Source: Adenophora triphylla var. japonica
Lineage: Eukaryota; Streptophyta; Magnoliopsida; Asterales; Campanulaceae
Length of the DNA stretch: 64,000 nt
Assembly (NCBI GenBank): GCA_022495995.1
Contig: JAFEMH010000339.1
Coordinates: forward strand, 682,001 to 746,000
Reading direction: 5' to 3'
This document shows positions 41,320-52,539 of the stretch, piece by piece. The notes beneath the pieces are model-generated. The model had not been told where the DNA came from, searched no databases, and saw nothing but the letters and a program-made list of their open reading frames with translations. How positions within the stretch are numbered: the first letter of the stretch is position 1; each line of letters begins with the position of its first letter. A program made the position numbers and the translations under genes.

Positions 41320-42041
41320 AAGTAGCCCTCTTCATCAAAGAAAACATCATATGCAGATACGGGTTGCCAGCCGAAATCATCTCCGATAATGGGTCCCATT
41401 TTGAAGGGGAATGCGACAGGCTGCTGGCGGAATTCAGAATAACCCGTCACAAGTCATCTCCCTATAGGCCCCAAACCAACGGAGCCGTCGAGGCAGCAAA
41501 CAAGACTTTAGAAAACATCATCCGGAAAATGGCTGTCCGAGGTCGAGATTGGCCCGAGAAGCTACACCTGGCGCTCTGGGGCTACAGAACATCCGTCAGA
41601 ACGGCAACCGGGGAAACACCATTTGCTCTCACCTACGGAATGGAAGCCGTACTCCCAATCGAGCTAGAAATCCCCTCACTTTGAGTGCTATTGGAAAGTC
41701 AAATCAACGAGGTCGAATGGCTTCAGAGTCGCCATGATGAATTGGCCCTGCTAGATGAACGACGATTGAAAGCAATGGAACATATCCGAGCATACCAAGG
41801 GAGAATGGCCAGAGCCTTCGACAAGAAAGTGAAGCATTGGGAGATCCGAGAAGGTGATCTCGTTTTGAAAGAGAAGCCCCCAGTCCGTATCAACCCGCTT
41901 GGAAAATGGGAACCTGTCTGGGTCGGGCCATACGTCGTCCAGAAGATCTTCTCCGGAGGAGCTATGCAATTTGCAGACCTCGACGGAAATCCTTTTGTAC
42001 ACCCAGTGAATGGTGACAAGCTGCGCAGATACTATGCGTAA
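41279..42041 (+). pseudogene. E3 integrase core and C-terminal region
   Basis: Resumes with EWVEAKSYKVLNSIKVALF, then ISDNGSHFEG (second Asp) and TNGAVEAANKT (Glu), and an in-frame TGA after LEIPSL (41682). The C-terminus continues LLESQINEVEWLQSRHDELA to DKLRRYYA. Without the first Asp it cannot catalyse insertion. Confidence 0.9.
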
Positions 42042-42263
42042 AACACTGAGTCAAAAAAAAAGTAAACAAAAAAAAAAGAAGAAAAAGAGTGCTAAAAGAG
42101 TAATACCCAACTAGGTTGAAAACCCGAAAAGGGCGGCCTAGGTAAAAAACAGGGTTGCAAAAAAAAAAAAAAAAACAAAAAAAAAACAAAAAACAAAAAA
42201 AACAAAAAAAAAAGCAGGTCAAACTACGGAGACCTGAGCCCTTTTGTCCGAAGGGAACGTAGG
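42042..42263 (+). other. E3 spacer after pol, left part
   Basis: Poly-A-laced text with the shared phrase CCCAACTAGGTTGAAAACCC and most of the CTACG/CGTAG hairpin (42222-42263, CCCTT/AAGGG inner stem). E4 is inserted inside the hairpin's right arm, after GTAGG. Confidence 0.75.
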
Positions 42264-43753
42264 TGAAATTACCCGGGATCCGGCTCGCGCGCGGAGGAGG
42301 ACCCGAGGCATCTCGCATTCGTCGCTTTTCGGGAATGTTCGCCCGGATCCGAGAGGCAGCGCGTTCGCGCCCCGGCATCTGGCTTTATTCCGCTTCAGCG
42401 ATTAGTTGGAGGTGTCTCGCCGTTTGTTTTCGCATTTGTAGAGTCGCCACGCCGTTTTTATTAAGCCCAAAATATTGAAAAAGGGCATCAGTTTAAAGAT
42501 AATTTTAAACTGTTTTTGTGTGATGAGATTTTGAGTTCGGAGGTCAGATGACTCCTCGGGAAGAGAATATTAGAATATTAGAGCTCACCCGAGTCGCCTC
42601 GTAAAACGAGTCTTTCGGATACCCCTAATATCCTTTAAATGTTGTGTGTGTGTGTGTGTGCTTTTAAAAATACATGCTGTATCGGATGTCTACATTTTAT
42701 ACTATGTATGGAAATGTATTGAAATAGTAACGGAAGGAAGCCTTACCAATGTTGGTTTGTGTCTGTCTTCCGCAGGGGAATAGTGTTTGAGGTCGGAGTA
42801 GCATTCCGGTATGGATCGGGATTGCTTCGGGAGGGGCCGGTTGTCTGCGGACAGAGTTTCGGCGTGAGTTGATGTTGCAGGCTGCGTTCGGGCAGAGGTT
42901 CGGCGTGCGTGAGGATCGTCGGGATCACTCGGGCAGAGGTTCGGCGTGCGTGGAGGTGGCAGGCTGCGTTCGGGCAGAGTTTCGGCGTGGTTTGGGATCG
43001 CGAGTTTGACTCGGAAAGAGCCGGGACACCGTGGAAAGACCAGGCAAGGCCTCGGAGTACCACGAGGGGCCTCAGAGTACCTCGAGAGTGCCTCGGGGCA
43101 GCGCGGGAGCATCGCGGGAGCGCTCGGGGAGGCTTCGGAGCACCACGAGGGGACTCGGAAGGCCTCGAAAGGATCCGAAAGGGGCCGGGAATGCCTCAGA
43201 AGGACTTAGAGGGGAAGCCAGAAGGCCTAGGGAGGAAGAGAGAAGTGGGAGATGTGTGAAAATGAGGAGGGGAGCCCTCTATTTATAGTGCCGAGATTTG
43301 GTGCAAAGAGGTCCGTACGGACCTCCACAGTAATCCAGACTTTTGGTTTTCCTCGATTTGAGGGAATCTGTGATGATGGTGAATATTTTGAAATCATGAT
43401 GTCCCCTGTGCAATAAGGTCCGTACGGACCAACTTGACATGCAAAGAGGTCCGTACGGACCAACTCTGCAGGGGGGTAATCATTTTTCCCGGGATTTGAG
43501 GGAATATTGTGGACTTTAAGAGGATTCGGTAATTATTAAAGCAAAGAGGACCGTACGGACCATTATTGCTTTTCCAATTTTCTGAAAATTCCCAAAAGGT
43601 CCTTTTGTCCCTTTTATCCCGAGAAAGGCTCCTCCCTTGGTTTGGTGGGGGTTTTGAGAGGGTTTTGAGTGCCGGAGGTCGTCGAGGCTGCGTTGATGAG
43701 TCCGCGGTGTTTCCCGTGTGCTTGAAAGGGGTGATCCAGTTGGGGTACTTACA
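42264..43753 (-). repeat. E4 3' LTR (left)
   Basis: On the minus strand TGTAAGTACCCCAACTGGATC...GGTAATTTCA. It has four copies of the GGTCCGTACGGACC palindrome, a TG microsatellite (42642-42660) and, near its 3' end, TGGCGTGGCGACTCTAC. Open frames such as 42909-43259 come from GC-rich text and are not conserved proteins. Confidence 0.92.
43277..43561 (-). promoter_or_regulatory. E4 LTR promoter: four GGTCCGTACGGACC palindromes and TATA box
   Basis: Palindromes at 43310-43323, 43417-43430, 43448-43461 and 43548-43561 (one base changed in the last), upstream on the minus strand of ACTATAAATAGAGG (about 43278-43291). The right LTR has all four at 56799, 56907, 56938 and 57039. Confidence 0.8.
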
Positions 43754-44330
43754 ATCCCTCGACGACGTCACTTATGAAAGAAGTGGGGTCGCCGATAAGA
43801 TAAGGGTCCTAATCTGGATCGCGTCTTTGGGAGATAAAGTGGCCGGGAGGTCAGTGTGAGGACGTGGTGGTGTCCTATTGTGTGACCGTTTAGGTCGGTA
43901 GGCTGGACCCTGTGATAGGATTCCTACGTATCCATGGCGTGAATCAAGCCTGGTCGTAGTTCGGGTGTGGGGTGAGTGTTTTGTGAATGCGGTCGCGGTG
44001 GTGCCCTGTAGTGTAGTGTGACCGCCGAGGTCAGTGGTAAGGACGTGGTGGTGTCTTGGGTGACCGCATGGGTCGATGGCTGGACCCTGTGATAGGATTC
44101 CTACGTATCCCTGGCGGGAATCAAGCCTGGTCGTAGTTCAGAGGTCGTGAAATCGTGAATGCGGGCGTGGTGGTGCCCTGAAGTGTTGTGTGACCGCCGA
44201 GGTCAGTGGTAAGGACGTGGTGGTGTCCTGAAATGTGGTGACCGCCGAGGTCAATTGTGAGGACGTGGTGGTGTCCTGGGATGGAAATTTTACGATTTTC
44301 CTAATCGGGTGGTTTAAGGCCTTCCGGGCC
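43754..44330. repeat. E4 3' region with CTACG/CGTAG hairpins and repeated phrases
   Basis: The purine tract abuts 43753. Repeats of GAGGACGTGGTGGTGTCCT and GTGACCGCCGAGGTCA alternate, and two hairpin copies lie at 43919-43962 and 44099-44139. No gene. Confidence 0.8.
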
Positions 44331-44399
44331 GGAGATAGTGATTTGGGAGGTTTATACGGTCTTCGGCGAGTGGTTTAAAGCCTTAGAGTGGGGGATAGT

Positions 44400-44820
44400 G
44401 TGAGGACTTGAATCGTCTTCTGAATGTGGTTGTGCCACGCGTGAGGACTTTGAATCGTCTTCTGGCGGCGGTGGGTGCCACGCGGGAGGACTTTGAATCG
44501 TCTTCTGGCGGCGGTTGGTGCCACGCGGGAGGACTTTGAATCGTCTTCTGGCGGCGGTTGGTGCCACGCGGGAGGACTTTGAATCGTCTTCTGGCGGCGG
44601 TTGGTGCCACGCGGGAGGACTTTGAATCGTCTTACGGCGGCGGTTGGTGCCACGCGGGAGGACTTTGAATCGTCTTACGGCGGCGGTTGGTGCCACGACG
44701 GAGGACTTTGAATCGTCTTACGGCGGCGGTTGGTGCCACGGCGGGAGGACTTTGAATCGTCTTCTGGCGGCGGTTGGTGCCACGCGGGAGGACTTTGAAT
44801 CGTCTTCTGGCGGCGGTGGT
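44400..44820. repeat. E4 43-bp tandem repeat
   Basis: About ten units with GAGGACTTTGAATCGTCTTC, then TGGCGGCGGTTGGTGCCACG. Open frames on either strand here are artefacts of the repeat. Confidence 0.9.
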
Positions 44821-45400
44821 GGAGGCATGGCTGCCTTGAGTTTCGAGAGGTTTAGATGTCTCGTGCTTGAAATGTTGGGGAGAAGGTTGGACTTACGATG
44901 GCTGCCGGTGCTTGCGTTGCCGTTGAAGTGGGCAATGATGATGGCCGGTGATTGCTTCACCATTTGGCATTTTGGAGGCGCTTCGTGCCTTGGGATTTGT
45001 ATTCGGAGGTGTTGGCTCCTTCTTGTGCTTGTTTTGCCGTTGAGTGGACAAAGTTCGGGCTTACATTGACGGCCGGTGCTGGGGATATGTAGTCTTGTAT
45101 GACTTCCTTTTGACTTGTTGGGGAGGAGCTCGGGCTTACTTTGATGGCCGGTGCTTGCGTTGCCGTTGAAGTGGGCGAGGTTCGAGCTTACACTGACTGC
45201 CGGTGCTTGAATTGCTGGGGATGCGTGACCTTGTAGGGGCCTTTTCTGCTGAGAAGATGACTTCGGACCTCTTTTAAGGGCCGGTGGTTGCGTTGCCGTT
45301 GAGCATTTTGGAGGCGTCTCGTGCCTTGATATTCGTGCTGGGAGGTGTTGGCTCCTTCTTGAATTGCCGTTGAGTGGGCGAGGACCGGTCTTACACTGAC
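44821..45400. other. E4 degenerate repeat and spacer region
   Basis: Scattered copies of the neighbouring 52-bp motif (GCGTTGCCGTTGAAGTGGGC, CGGGCTTAC) mixed with unique text. No gene supported. Confidence 0.7.
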
Positions 45401-45955
45401 GCCCGGTGCTTGCGTTGCCGTTGAAGTGGGCGAGGTCCGGGCTTACGTTGACGGCCGGTGGTTGAATTGCCGTTGAAGTGGGCGAGGCTCGGGCTTACGT
45501 TGACGGCCGGTGCTTGAATTGCCGTTGAAGTGGGCGAGGCTCGGGCTTACGTTGACGGCCGGTGGTTGAATTGCCGTTGAAGTGGGCGAGGCTCGGGCTT
45601 ACACTGACTGCCGGTGGTTGAATTGCCGTTGAAGTGGGCGAGGCTCGGGCTTACACCGGCTAGGTGGTTGAATTGCCGTTGAAGTGGGCGAGGCTCGGGC
45701 TTACACTGACTGCCGGTGGTTGAATTGCCGTTGAAGTGGGCGAGGCTCGAGCTTACGTTGACGGCCGGTGGTTGAATTGCCGTTGAAGTGGGCGAGGCTC
45801 GGGCTTACGTTGACGGCCGGTGCTTGAATTGCCGTTGATGTGGGCGAGGCTCGGGCTTACACTGACTGCCGGTGGTTGAATTGCCGTTGAAGTGGGCGAG
45901 GACCGGTCTTACATTGACGGCCGGTGGTTGAATTGCCGTTGGAGTGGGCGAGGGA
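45400..45955. repeat. E4 52-bp tandem repeat
   Basis: About eleven units of TTGAATTGCCGTTGAAGTGG, GCGAGGCTCGGGCTTACGTT, GACGGCCGGTGG. The array runs directly into the broken P1 exon 3 and appears to have replaced the upstream part of P1. Confidence 0.9.
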
Positions 45956-45956
45956 G

Positions 45957-46689
45957 AGAGAGGCTGGCCCGCAGGTTCCCCCAGAGGTTCCGATGCCGGG
46001 GCCGGATTTCACGTATGTCCGTGGGGACGGATCGAGGAGGAGGGTGTCTGTACCCGTTTCTGAGCAGAGCCCCCGCCGCATACCGAGTGGATCCCGATAG
46101 ATCGGTGAGTGTCTTGACTCTTTTCCATCTTGGCATCTTTTACGTATTTTTCTCTTTTTGTTGTTGAGTATAAGCTGTATTCTTTGGCGTTTCCTTGGCT
46201 GCTTGCTTGTGCGAGTCCCGGGAGAGCCTATGATATGCTTGACTTCGCCGTTATGTGGCGATGAGGTCGTTTGCGAAGAAGATGGCGTCGAAGGCTGTCT
46301 TGCCGGTCTTCCCGACGCGTGCGGCGTACGAGCCCATGCCTTCGAGGCATTCGTAGACGTTCCTCCACCGAGAGCCGAGTCGGAGCCACGCGGCGGGAGG
46401 ACCTTCGAGGGGGCGGCATAGCATGGACGCCGGGACATCTTCGGGAGCTCCGAGGCAGCAGCCCTTTTATCAGTTCTTCCCTCAGCAGGATGCACAGGGT
46501 GAGGGTTCGTCAGAGCCTTCTTTCTTCGATCCATTCGTCGGATTTGATCCTTCGGATTACTTTGAGTGGCAGCCTCCGGCGGGGGCTCGATACTCTGACG
46601 ACGAGGACGTGACGGGCGAGTTCACCGGGATGCCCGACTTCTCTCTGGATGATCTTGGCGAGGATGATGATGCTGAGGAGTCTGATTAG
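45957..46689 (+). pseudogene. E4 P1 remnant: end of exon 3 and exon 4
   Basis: The exon 3 end reads GPDFTYVRGDGSRRRVSVPV up to a donor at about 46106 (ATCG|GTGAGT), matching DFSYVQDG..LRVQIP of E1/E3. Exon 4 begins near 46217 with PGRAYDMLDF, aligning with E2 VPARTYDRL; the acceptor base is poor and a stop follows. The C-terminal piece (46423-46689, MDAGTSSGAP to EDDDAEESD) is acidic like other P1 tails. Exons 1, 2 and most of 3 are gone. Confidence 0.7.
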
Positions 46690-47036
46690 TATTCATTTGC
46701 TTTCCCTCTTTTCATATCTTCTCTCTTTTTTTTTTTTTTTTAGCAACAGACATTTATGGGTACCTGTAATAAAACACTTGTATTTGCACGGCAAACAGCA
46801 TTTTATTTTAAGATGTAATGTCATTTTTGTGATTCCTGGGAATTGTCCTAGAAATGGTTGCTATTATTATTTTTTTTTTATTTTGTGCATGCCACGTGAG
46901 CTGAGAGTGCGTTTGTGGGTAGTGTATGTTCACCGGGAATGGCTTTGGCCAGTGTTTGGGCAGTTTGGAGCAAGGTCCTGCTGAGGACAGTGGTTATTGT
47001 ACTGTTTGCTGGGAAAATGGGTCATGGTTGCAAGGA
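46690..47036 (+). other. E4 P1-P2 spacer
   Basis: T-rich downstream flank of P1, then GC-balanced text up to the P2 promoter. No gene seen. Confidence 0.65.
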
Positions 47037-47108
47037 GGTCCGTACAGACATACTTAGCATGCAAAGTGGTCCGTACGGACCAACCTTGCTTTTGGGAAGG
47101 AGATAAAT
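47037..47108 (+). promoter_or_regulatory. E4 P2 promoter: two GGTCCGTACGGACC sites and TATA-like box
   Basis: GGTCCGTACAGACA (47037-47050, imperfect) and GGTCCGTACGGACC (47068-47081), then AGATAAAT at 47101, spacing about 20 bp. This is the palindrome of the E4 LTR, not the version used by E1-E3. Confidence 0.78.
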
Positions 47109-47199
47109 GCTTGCCAGTGTCTGGTTCTTCCCCATTTCCCCATTTGCAGCCATTTTCGAGCTTTCTTCCCCATTTTCTCTAGGAACCTCCATTTTTGCC

Positions 47200-48716
47200 A
47201 TGGATTCTTCGTACGTTCCTAGAATTTTGCCGAGGCTTTCGCAGGAGAGGCAAGCACACTTCCTTGAGCAGCTGAAAACGTGGATGCGGTGCCGTATGAG
47301 GCATCAGAGACGGGCTTTCGAGGTAAGGTTTCGTCTTTGCTCGATTTGGTCTTTTAAGGAGTTGGTTCTGATTGGGATTTGTTGCGGGCTGCCGCGAAGT
47401 TACAGGATGTTAGGAGGCATGTGTCTTGTTTCTCCTACAATGAAATGGTGCCCACTTTTGAGGATTTTCGGGCTTTGATGGGGGGACCAGGAGGTGGAGG
47501 CCATCTCGCTTCCTTTGATTGGTGGTCTTTGCGGTGAGCGTGAAGCTTGCGGGATTTCTTCGTACTTCGTTGGAAGAAGTGCGGGGCATGATCCTTGATT
47601 CGGGTCATATTGACATTTACGAGCCGCGGATCGGTTCATGGTTGATGATGAGAGTGATGTCTCTTGGGACGCATTTGCCTTGTGCGTGATGGCGACGCTC
47701 TTCATGGTCAGCTCCCTTGGCATTTGCGATGGCGCTTTGCTAGATGTGGTAGGGAAGCTGCAGAGTGGAGAGGATATTGTCCCGTTGGTCTTTGGGGAGA
47801 CTTTTCATGGTATCGACCGTCGCGGCGGGGATCGTTTCATGAGAGGGGAAGCCCCGCTTTGCTCACCTTGTGGGCTGCGAGAGAGACTTCGGGCCATGCC
47901 GAGGCTCAGACGTCGTTTAGTCCGTGGTCATTTGCTCGCCGACCTCTTGTGTTGGATATGGATCGATCCGCTGGGAGAGATGGATGGTACGGCTTGGTAT
48001 GCATCGAATCATTTGGTGGGTTCCGCTGGAGGATTGAGACTAGGAGGATTTTGCGGGAAGGGTCCTACGTTGTCGAGTTCCGGGTTTGTCTTGGTCCTCC
48101 TTCTATATTCCGTCGCTTGTTTCCGGCGGTTTGGGATGAAGCGAGGAGCCTTTGTTGAGGTGGGATGATCTTGCTGCTGCGGAGGTAGTTCCTCTTCGTA
48201 TGGCGGCTTCGGGTGCCTTCTTGTATTTTACGAGGGTATGGAAGTATTCCGCTTTCCCTCTGTGGTACTCCTTAGACGTCGGGGAGTGTCGTATTGACGA
48301 CTCACTACGGCTTTGGTATGAGCGGCGTGTTGGGCGATCCCAAGTGGTCTTGGAGAGCGGCGTGTAGCGATTACGGGACCCGGTTGCCGTAGCGGCTATT
48401 GCCTTAGGAGTGCCGAAGCACAGTCGACCCTTTGGATGTGACGGGAGACACTTTGTTTGACTACGAGACTAGAGTTGACCGGCGACGGGGAGAGGTCCTC
48501 TTTTACGGACTCGCGGGGAGGAGATCCGAGCCGAAGCACGGGCGAATGAAGCCACGAGAGCTCTTGGATTATTTGACTCTACGGGGAGGACCCCTAATCT
48601 CGGGCGAGAGACGCAGAGTTGGTTCACGTGGAGCGAAAGAAGACTTGCCGGGGACGAGGGAAGAAAGGAAAGAATGGCGAGGGGACAAGCGCAGATGGCG
48701 CGGAATGACCTCCTAG
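47200..48716 (+). pseudogene. E4 P2: PMD-like/DUF7745-like gene, broken
   Basis: Starts MDSSYVPRILPRLSQERQAH, then the core is scattered over frames: RRHVSCFSYNEMVPTFEDFR, DVSWDAFALCVMATLFMVSS, GICDGALLDVVGKLQ, IVPLVFGETFHGIDR. It aligns along its length with E3 P2 (57499-59001). Frames change near 47340, 47490, 47850 and later, with extra decay after 48000. The C-terminus is basic, as in other P2 copies. Not expressible as one protein. Confidence 0.82.
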
Positions 48717-49508
48717 GTATCCATTCATTGCATTTGCAAACACATTATTTGTTAAATGTATTAAGCTGTCTTTTAGCATGTTGTGAACTTGAGAGTAGAC
48801 TGTGCTTGAACTCATCAAGAAATGTTGTAACCGTTAGTGATTTGTGATTTACTTTTAAAGCTTTGTCGAGATGCAAGATCTCTTGTTTGCCTTTGTTTCT
48901 TTTGTGCACTTCGTCGGCGTCCGTCCTTGGACTTTTACATTTGCATTTGCGGGTGAAGCGATGCAGGCCATGACGGCAATCCCTTTTGCTGAGGCTTTGT
49001 GCTTGGCTGAGAGGTTGAATGATCTCCTGACAAGTCGTTTTGACGGTCTTTTTCTTAGCTTCCTTGCCTCTTGTTGGCGTCGGGCTCTTGACCTCTTTTT
49101 TGCAGCTTCTTCTTGAGCTTCTTCTTTTTTTTGTGAGCCCTTGCTCGAGCTCTCTTTTTTTTTTTTTTGTGAGCCCTTGCTCGAGCTCTTTTTTTTTTTG
49201 AAGAGCGTGAGGGCGAAGACAAGCCCCTGGCTTGGAAGCAGACATGAGTCAGTCGTTTGATGCTGAGTGACCCTCGGATGTCCTTTGATGTTGCCGCCGT
49301 CGTTTGACTTGGTCAAGGTGACTGTTGGGGCGTGTTCTTGAAAAGTGCGTAGCTTGATGGAGGTCTTGATTGACATTCAAACTTTTGACTTTTTGTGTAT
49401 TTTTAGACCGGACCAATTAAGGTTGCCTACGTTCCCCCGGACTAGAGGGCTCAGGTCTGCATAGTTCGACACTACATGGAGTGCCAAGAGATGCACAGTT
49501 GTTCTTCT
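48717..49508. other. E4 spacer between P2 and pol
   Basis: No gene. It includes two close copies of GTGAGCCCTTGCTCGAGCTC (about 49132-49180) and, at 49421-49470, the post-pol CTACG/CGTAG-type hairpin with a mutated outer arm. Confidence 0.65.
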
Positions 49509-50726
49509 TTAGGCGAAGTATCTACGAAGTTTGCTTCCGTTATTTGGATTCATGAAGGGATTGCCGTCTAGGTGCATCGGCTTCATGGCGCCTCGGAGAA
49601 GATCTTTTGAACCACGAAAGGGCCGATCCATGTGGGTTCCCATTTTCCCAGATGGGTTGGTTCGAGTGGGAGGCTTTTCTTTGAGTACAAGGTCGCCTTC
49701 CACGATGTCTCGGGATTTGACTTTCTTGTCGAAAGCTCTAGCCATCCTGCTTTGATAGGCTCGGACGTGTTCCATGGCCTTTAGTCATCGCTCGTCTAGC
49801 GAGCCAATTCGTCGTGTCGGCCGGAGCCATTCAACTTCGTTGACGTCATTTTCCAGCGGCACTCGGAGTGAGGGAATTTCCGGCTCGATGGGAAGGGCTC
49901 TTCCATCCCGTATGTCGGGGCAAATGGGGTTTCTCCCGTGGCATTCGATTGATGTGCGGTAGCCCCAAAGTGCAAGGTGCGGCTTCTCGGGCCAATCTCG
50001 TCCTCGGGTGGTCATTTTCGGATGATCCGTTCGAGGGTTATGTTTCTTTGCTTCCACGGCGCCGTTTGTTTGTGGCCGGTAGGGAGAAGATTTGTGGCGT
50101 GTGATCTTGAATTCAGCCCGGTGATGGTGTCGAATTCCCCTTCGAAGTGTGAACCATTGTACGATATGACCTCATTTGGGATGCCGTATCGGCGGATGAT
50201 GTTTTCCTTGAGGAAATGCGCGACCTTCTTGGAGGTGAGTACCTTGTAGGACTTGGCTTCGACCCATTTGGTGAAGTAGTCGATGGCTACTAAGATGAAC
50301 TCGTGGCCGATTCTTTGCTGGCGGAGCGATTTTCCCGATGACGTCAATTCCCCAAGTGGCAAATGGCCGAGGTGTAGTCATGCGGTAGAGATCGTGAGGA
50401 GGTAGATGATTGAGGTTGGAGAACCGTTGGCACTTGTCGCGGCTTCGGACAAAGTGGATGCAATCTGCCTCCATGGAGATCCGGTAGTAGCCCATCACGA
50501 GAACGATTTGCATCGGGGCTCGGCGTTCATGTGGGGACCGCAAGCCCCATTGTGGACTTCGTTCATGAACTTGTTTGCTTCTTCTTGGGCGATGCGGCGT
50601 AGGAGTGGCCCATGGTAGCGTTTCTTGTATAGCATGTCCCCGAGGATGACGAAGTGAGAGGCGAGGCGTTTTAGGGCCATGATGCTCTTGGTTTTGACCC
50701 CTTGTGTGTGGGTCTTCCTTGTTCAT
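49509..50726 (-). pseudogene. E4 integrase, frameshifted
   Basis: Pieces 50726-50172 (zinc domain: CIHFVRSRDKCQRFSNLN, then WGIDVIGKIAP), 50362-50012 (HEFILVAIDYFTKW with first Asp; SYNGSHFEG with second Asp changed to Tyr), 50057-49785 and 49775-49509 (AFDKKVKSRDIVEGDLVLKE). At least four frame changes plus a catalytic Asp lost. Inactive. Confidence 0.9.
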
Positions 50727-50883
50727 GAAGGTGGTTTCCCGCTCTTGAGGTATTGAAAGATCTGGTTTGTCTTTGGAAATGGCGTCGAACTTGCGTCTCT
50801 TTGGCTTTTCGGCAATCTTGCAAATCGTTGTGATTAAAACCTTCTCGGCGGCTTGGGCCCGGTTTTCTCTCGTTTGGCAACAT

Positions 50884-51455
50884 GCTTAAATGTTTGCTTG
50901 ATGCATTTATTTAATTAATGTGTTTGCCTTTTGTATAGATGAATTGTTATTAAGCTTGTTTTGATTAGTTAATATCATCATTTGTTAAGGATGCAATGAA
51001 ATGAATTTTTAGGAAGGTCGGACCTTTTATTGAAAGCGTGAAGACTGTACATTGTTGATCAAAGACTCACAATCGTCGGGCGTAAAGCCGTCAAAGACTC
51101 AAAAGATGTGAATTCACGAGACAACAAGACTCGAAGCTAGATTATAGGCGACGAGGATTGGACCGAGCTTCATTACTCTCGGATGGCAGTAGCTCTAGAG
51201 GGAGTGGTCTTTGGTTCGGTGGCCGATCTTCCCTTGGCATGAGTCCGGAAAGTAGCTTGCATGCGGTTCGATTTCAAACCGGATTGCGGAGGTTTTTGGC
51301 TGCTCCACGATGATGTCCCTCCATTAGTGTTGCCACCGAGTCCTTGGGGGTTTTTGATGATAGAAGTCGGCGAGGGCTACTTCTAGGAGGGCGAAGCATT
51401 CGGCGGTCGGAGTTGATTCTTGCGATGTTGATCACTTTCATAGAATACTGCCTCT
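50884..51455. other. E4 replacement of RT/RNase H by unrelated text
   Basis: Where about 2.5 kb of RT and RNase H should lie there are only about 570 bp with no RT motif in any frame. Small minus-strand frames (for example 51483-51274) match nothing I recognise. Either a deletion with filler or residue of an older insertion. Confidence 0.7.
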
Positions 51456-52420
51456 TTATGCAGGATCTTTGCTTGGACGACATTTACAATGTGCGATTCG
51501 ATGGGGCATGCTATATCTCCTTCCCCTGATTAAGCCTTGGAGGAGGTTGCGCCACTGTTCATCCAGTCGGACAGGAATGTTGAATTGAACTAAGGCGTGA
51601 TGGCTGTCCCCGTAAGATCCGAGAGTGTCGGCTAGAGGGTTATCTTGTACCGGGGGATCGGTGATGATCCAGATCGCCAGAGGGTTTTCGGCGAAGTAAG
51701 GGTCTACTCCTCGATCAATCTCCATTAGGGCATCCATCTCTTGATCCTCTCTCAAGCATTCTTCACGATCGCATATATCGAGTTGTCATCGACCCATGAG
51801 TTCTTCGATTTCCGGCTCGTCGCGGCTTAGAGCGTGGATGTAAGGATCCACTTCGTAGCGGGACGGGGTAGGAGAATTATGCAGGGAAGAGTATTCGGTC
51901 ATGTCGGGACCTTCCTGCAGGTCGTAGCTTGCTGGCCAAGCACTTGCCATTACTGCGCTTCCGCGGATCACTTCGATCGCTCCATTGGCATTGATGAATT
52001 TCACGCATTGGTGAAGAGTAGATGATCTTGCTTTCATCGATGTATCCGAGTCGTCCCAACAAAGCGAGAGAAGGTTGGTTTGATTTCCACGACTTGGAAC
52101 TCTACCGACTCCGGTTGTACGTCGAATTGGATCCTCAAATTGATGACTCCTACGATTGGTCGTGCGGTGGAATCGTAGGCTCGGATTACCCGAGGTGAAG
52201 GCCTTATCGAGAGAACGGTCGATGCGGAGTCGTTTCGGTGTGCTCAGCGATGATGTTGGCTGCGGAGCCGTTATCAATCAAGACGTTCGGGAGGAAGAAC
52301 ATCTCTATTTTTATGAGGATGAGGAGGGCTTCGTTGTGCCGATTCTCACATATTGGCAAGTCATCGTCTGTGAAGGCTAAACCGCTTCCCGTGCTACCGT
52401 TTGACTCGATCTCTTACGGT
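51456..52420 (-). pseudogene. E4 protease region
   Basis: DNGSAAN is readable at about 52255-52280 on the minus strand, then STLHQCVKFINANGAIEVIRG (about 52027-51965), which matches E3 protease. Downstream acidic linker YIHALSRDEPEIEELMGR and QEMDALMEIDRGVDPYFAEN (51755 on). Several stops and frame changes. Confidence 0.8.
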
Positions 52421-52539
52421 GAACGTTCGATCCATCCATTTGTATGCCTTGGCTGGGGCAAAGATCGTAGGGAGACGGTTGCCCTTGGGCGTTCTTGTCG
52501 GAATTCCCGGTCACGAGATCTTTTGACTCTGGTTTCACG

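Noticed and set aside
42702..43288. GC-rich open frames in the E4 LTR (also at 56243-56953)
   Set aside because: They lie in an LTR, overlap each other on both strands, and the two LTR copies break them differently.
44352..44963. Several overlapping minus-strand ORFs with RRRFKVLPRGT-type repeats
   Set aside because: They are translations of the 43-bp array; none has a start context or homologue in the other elements.
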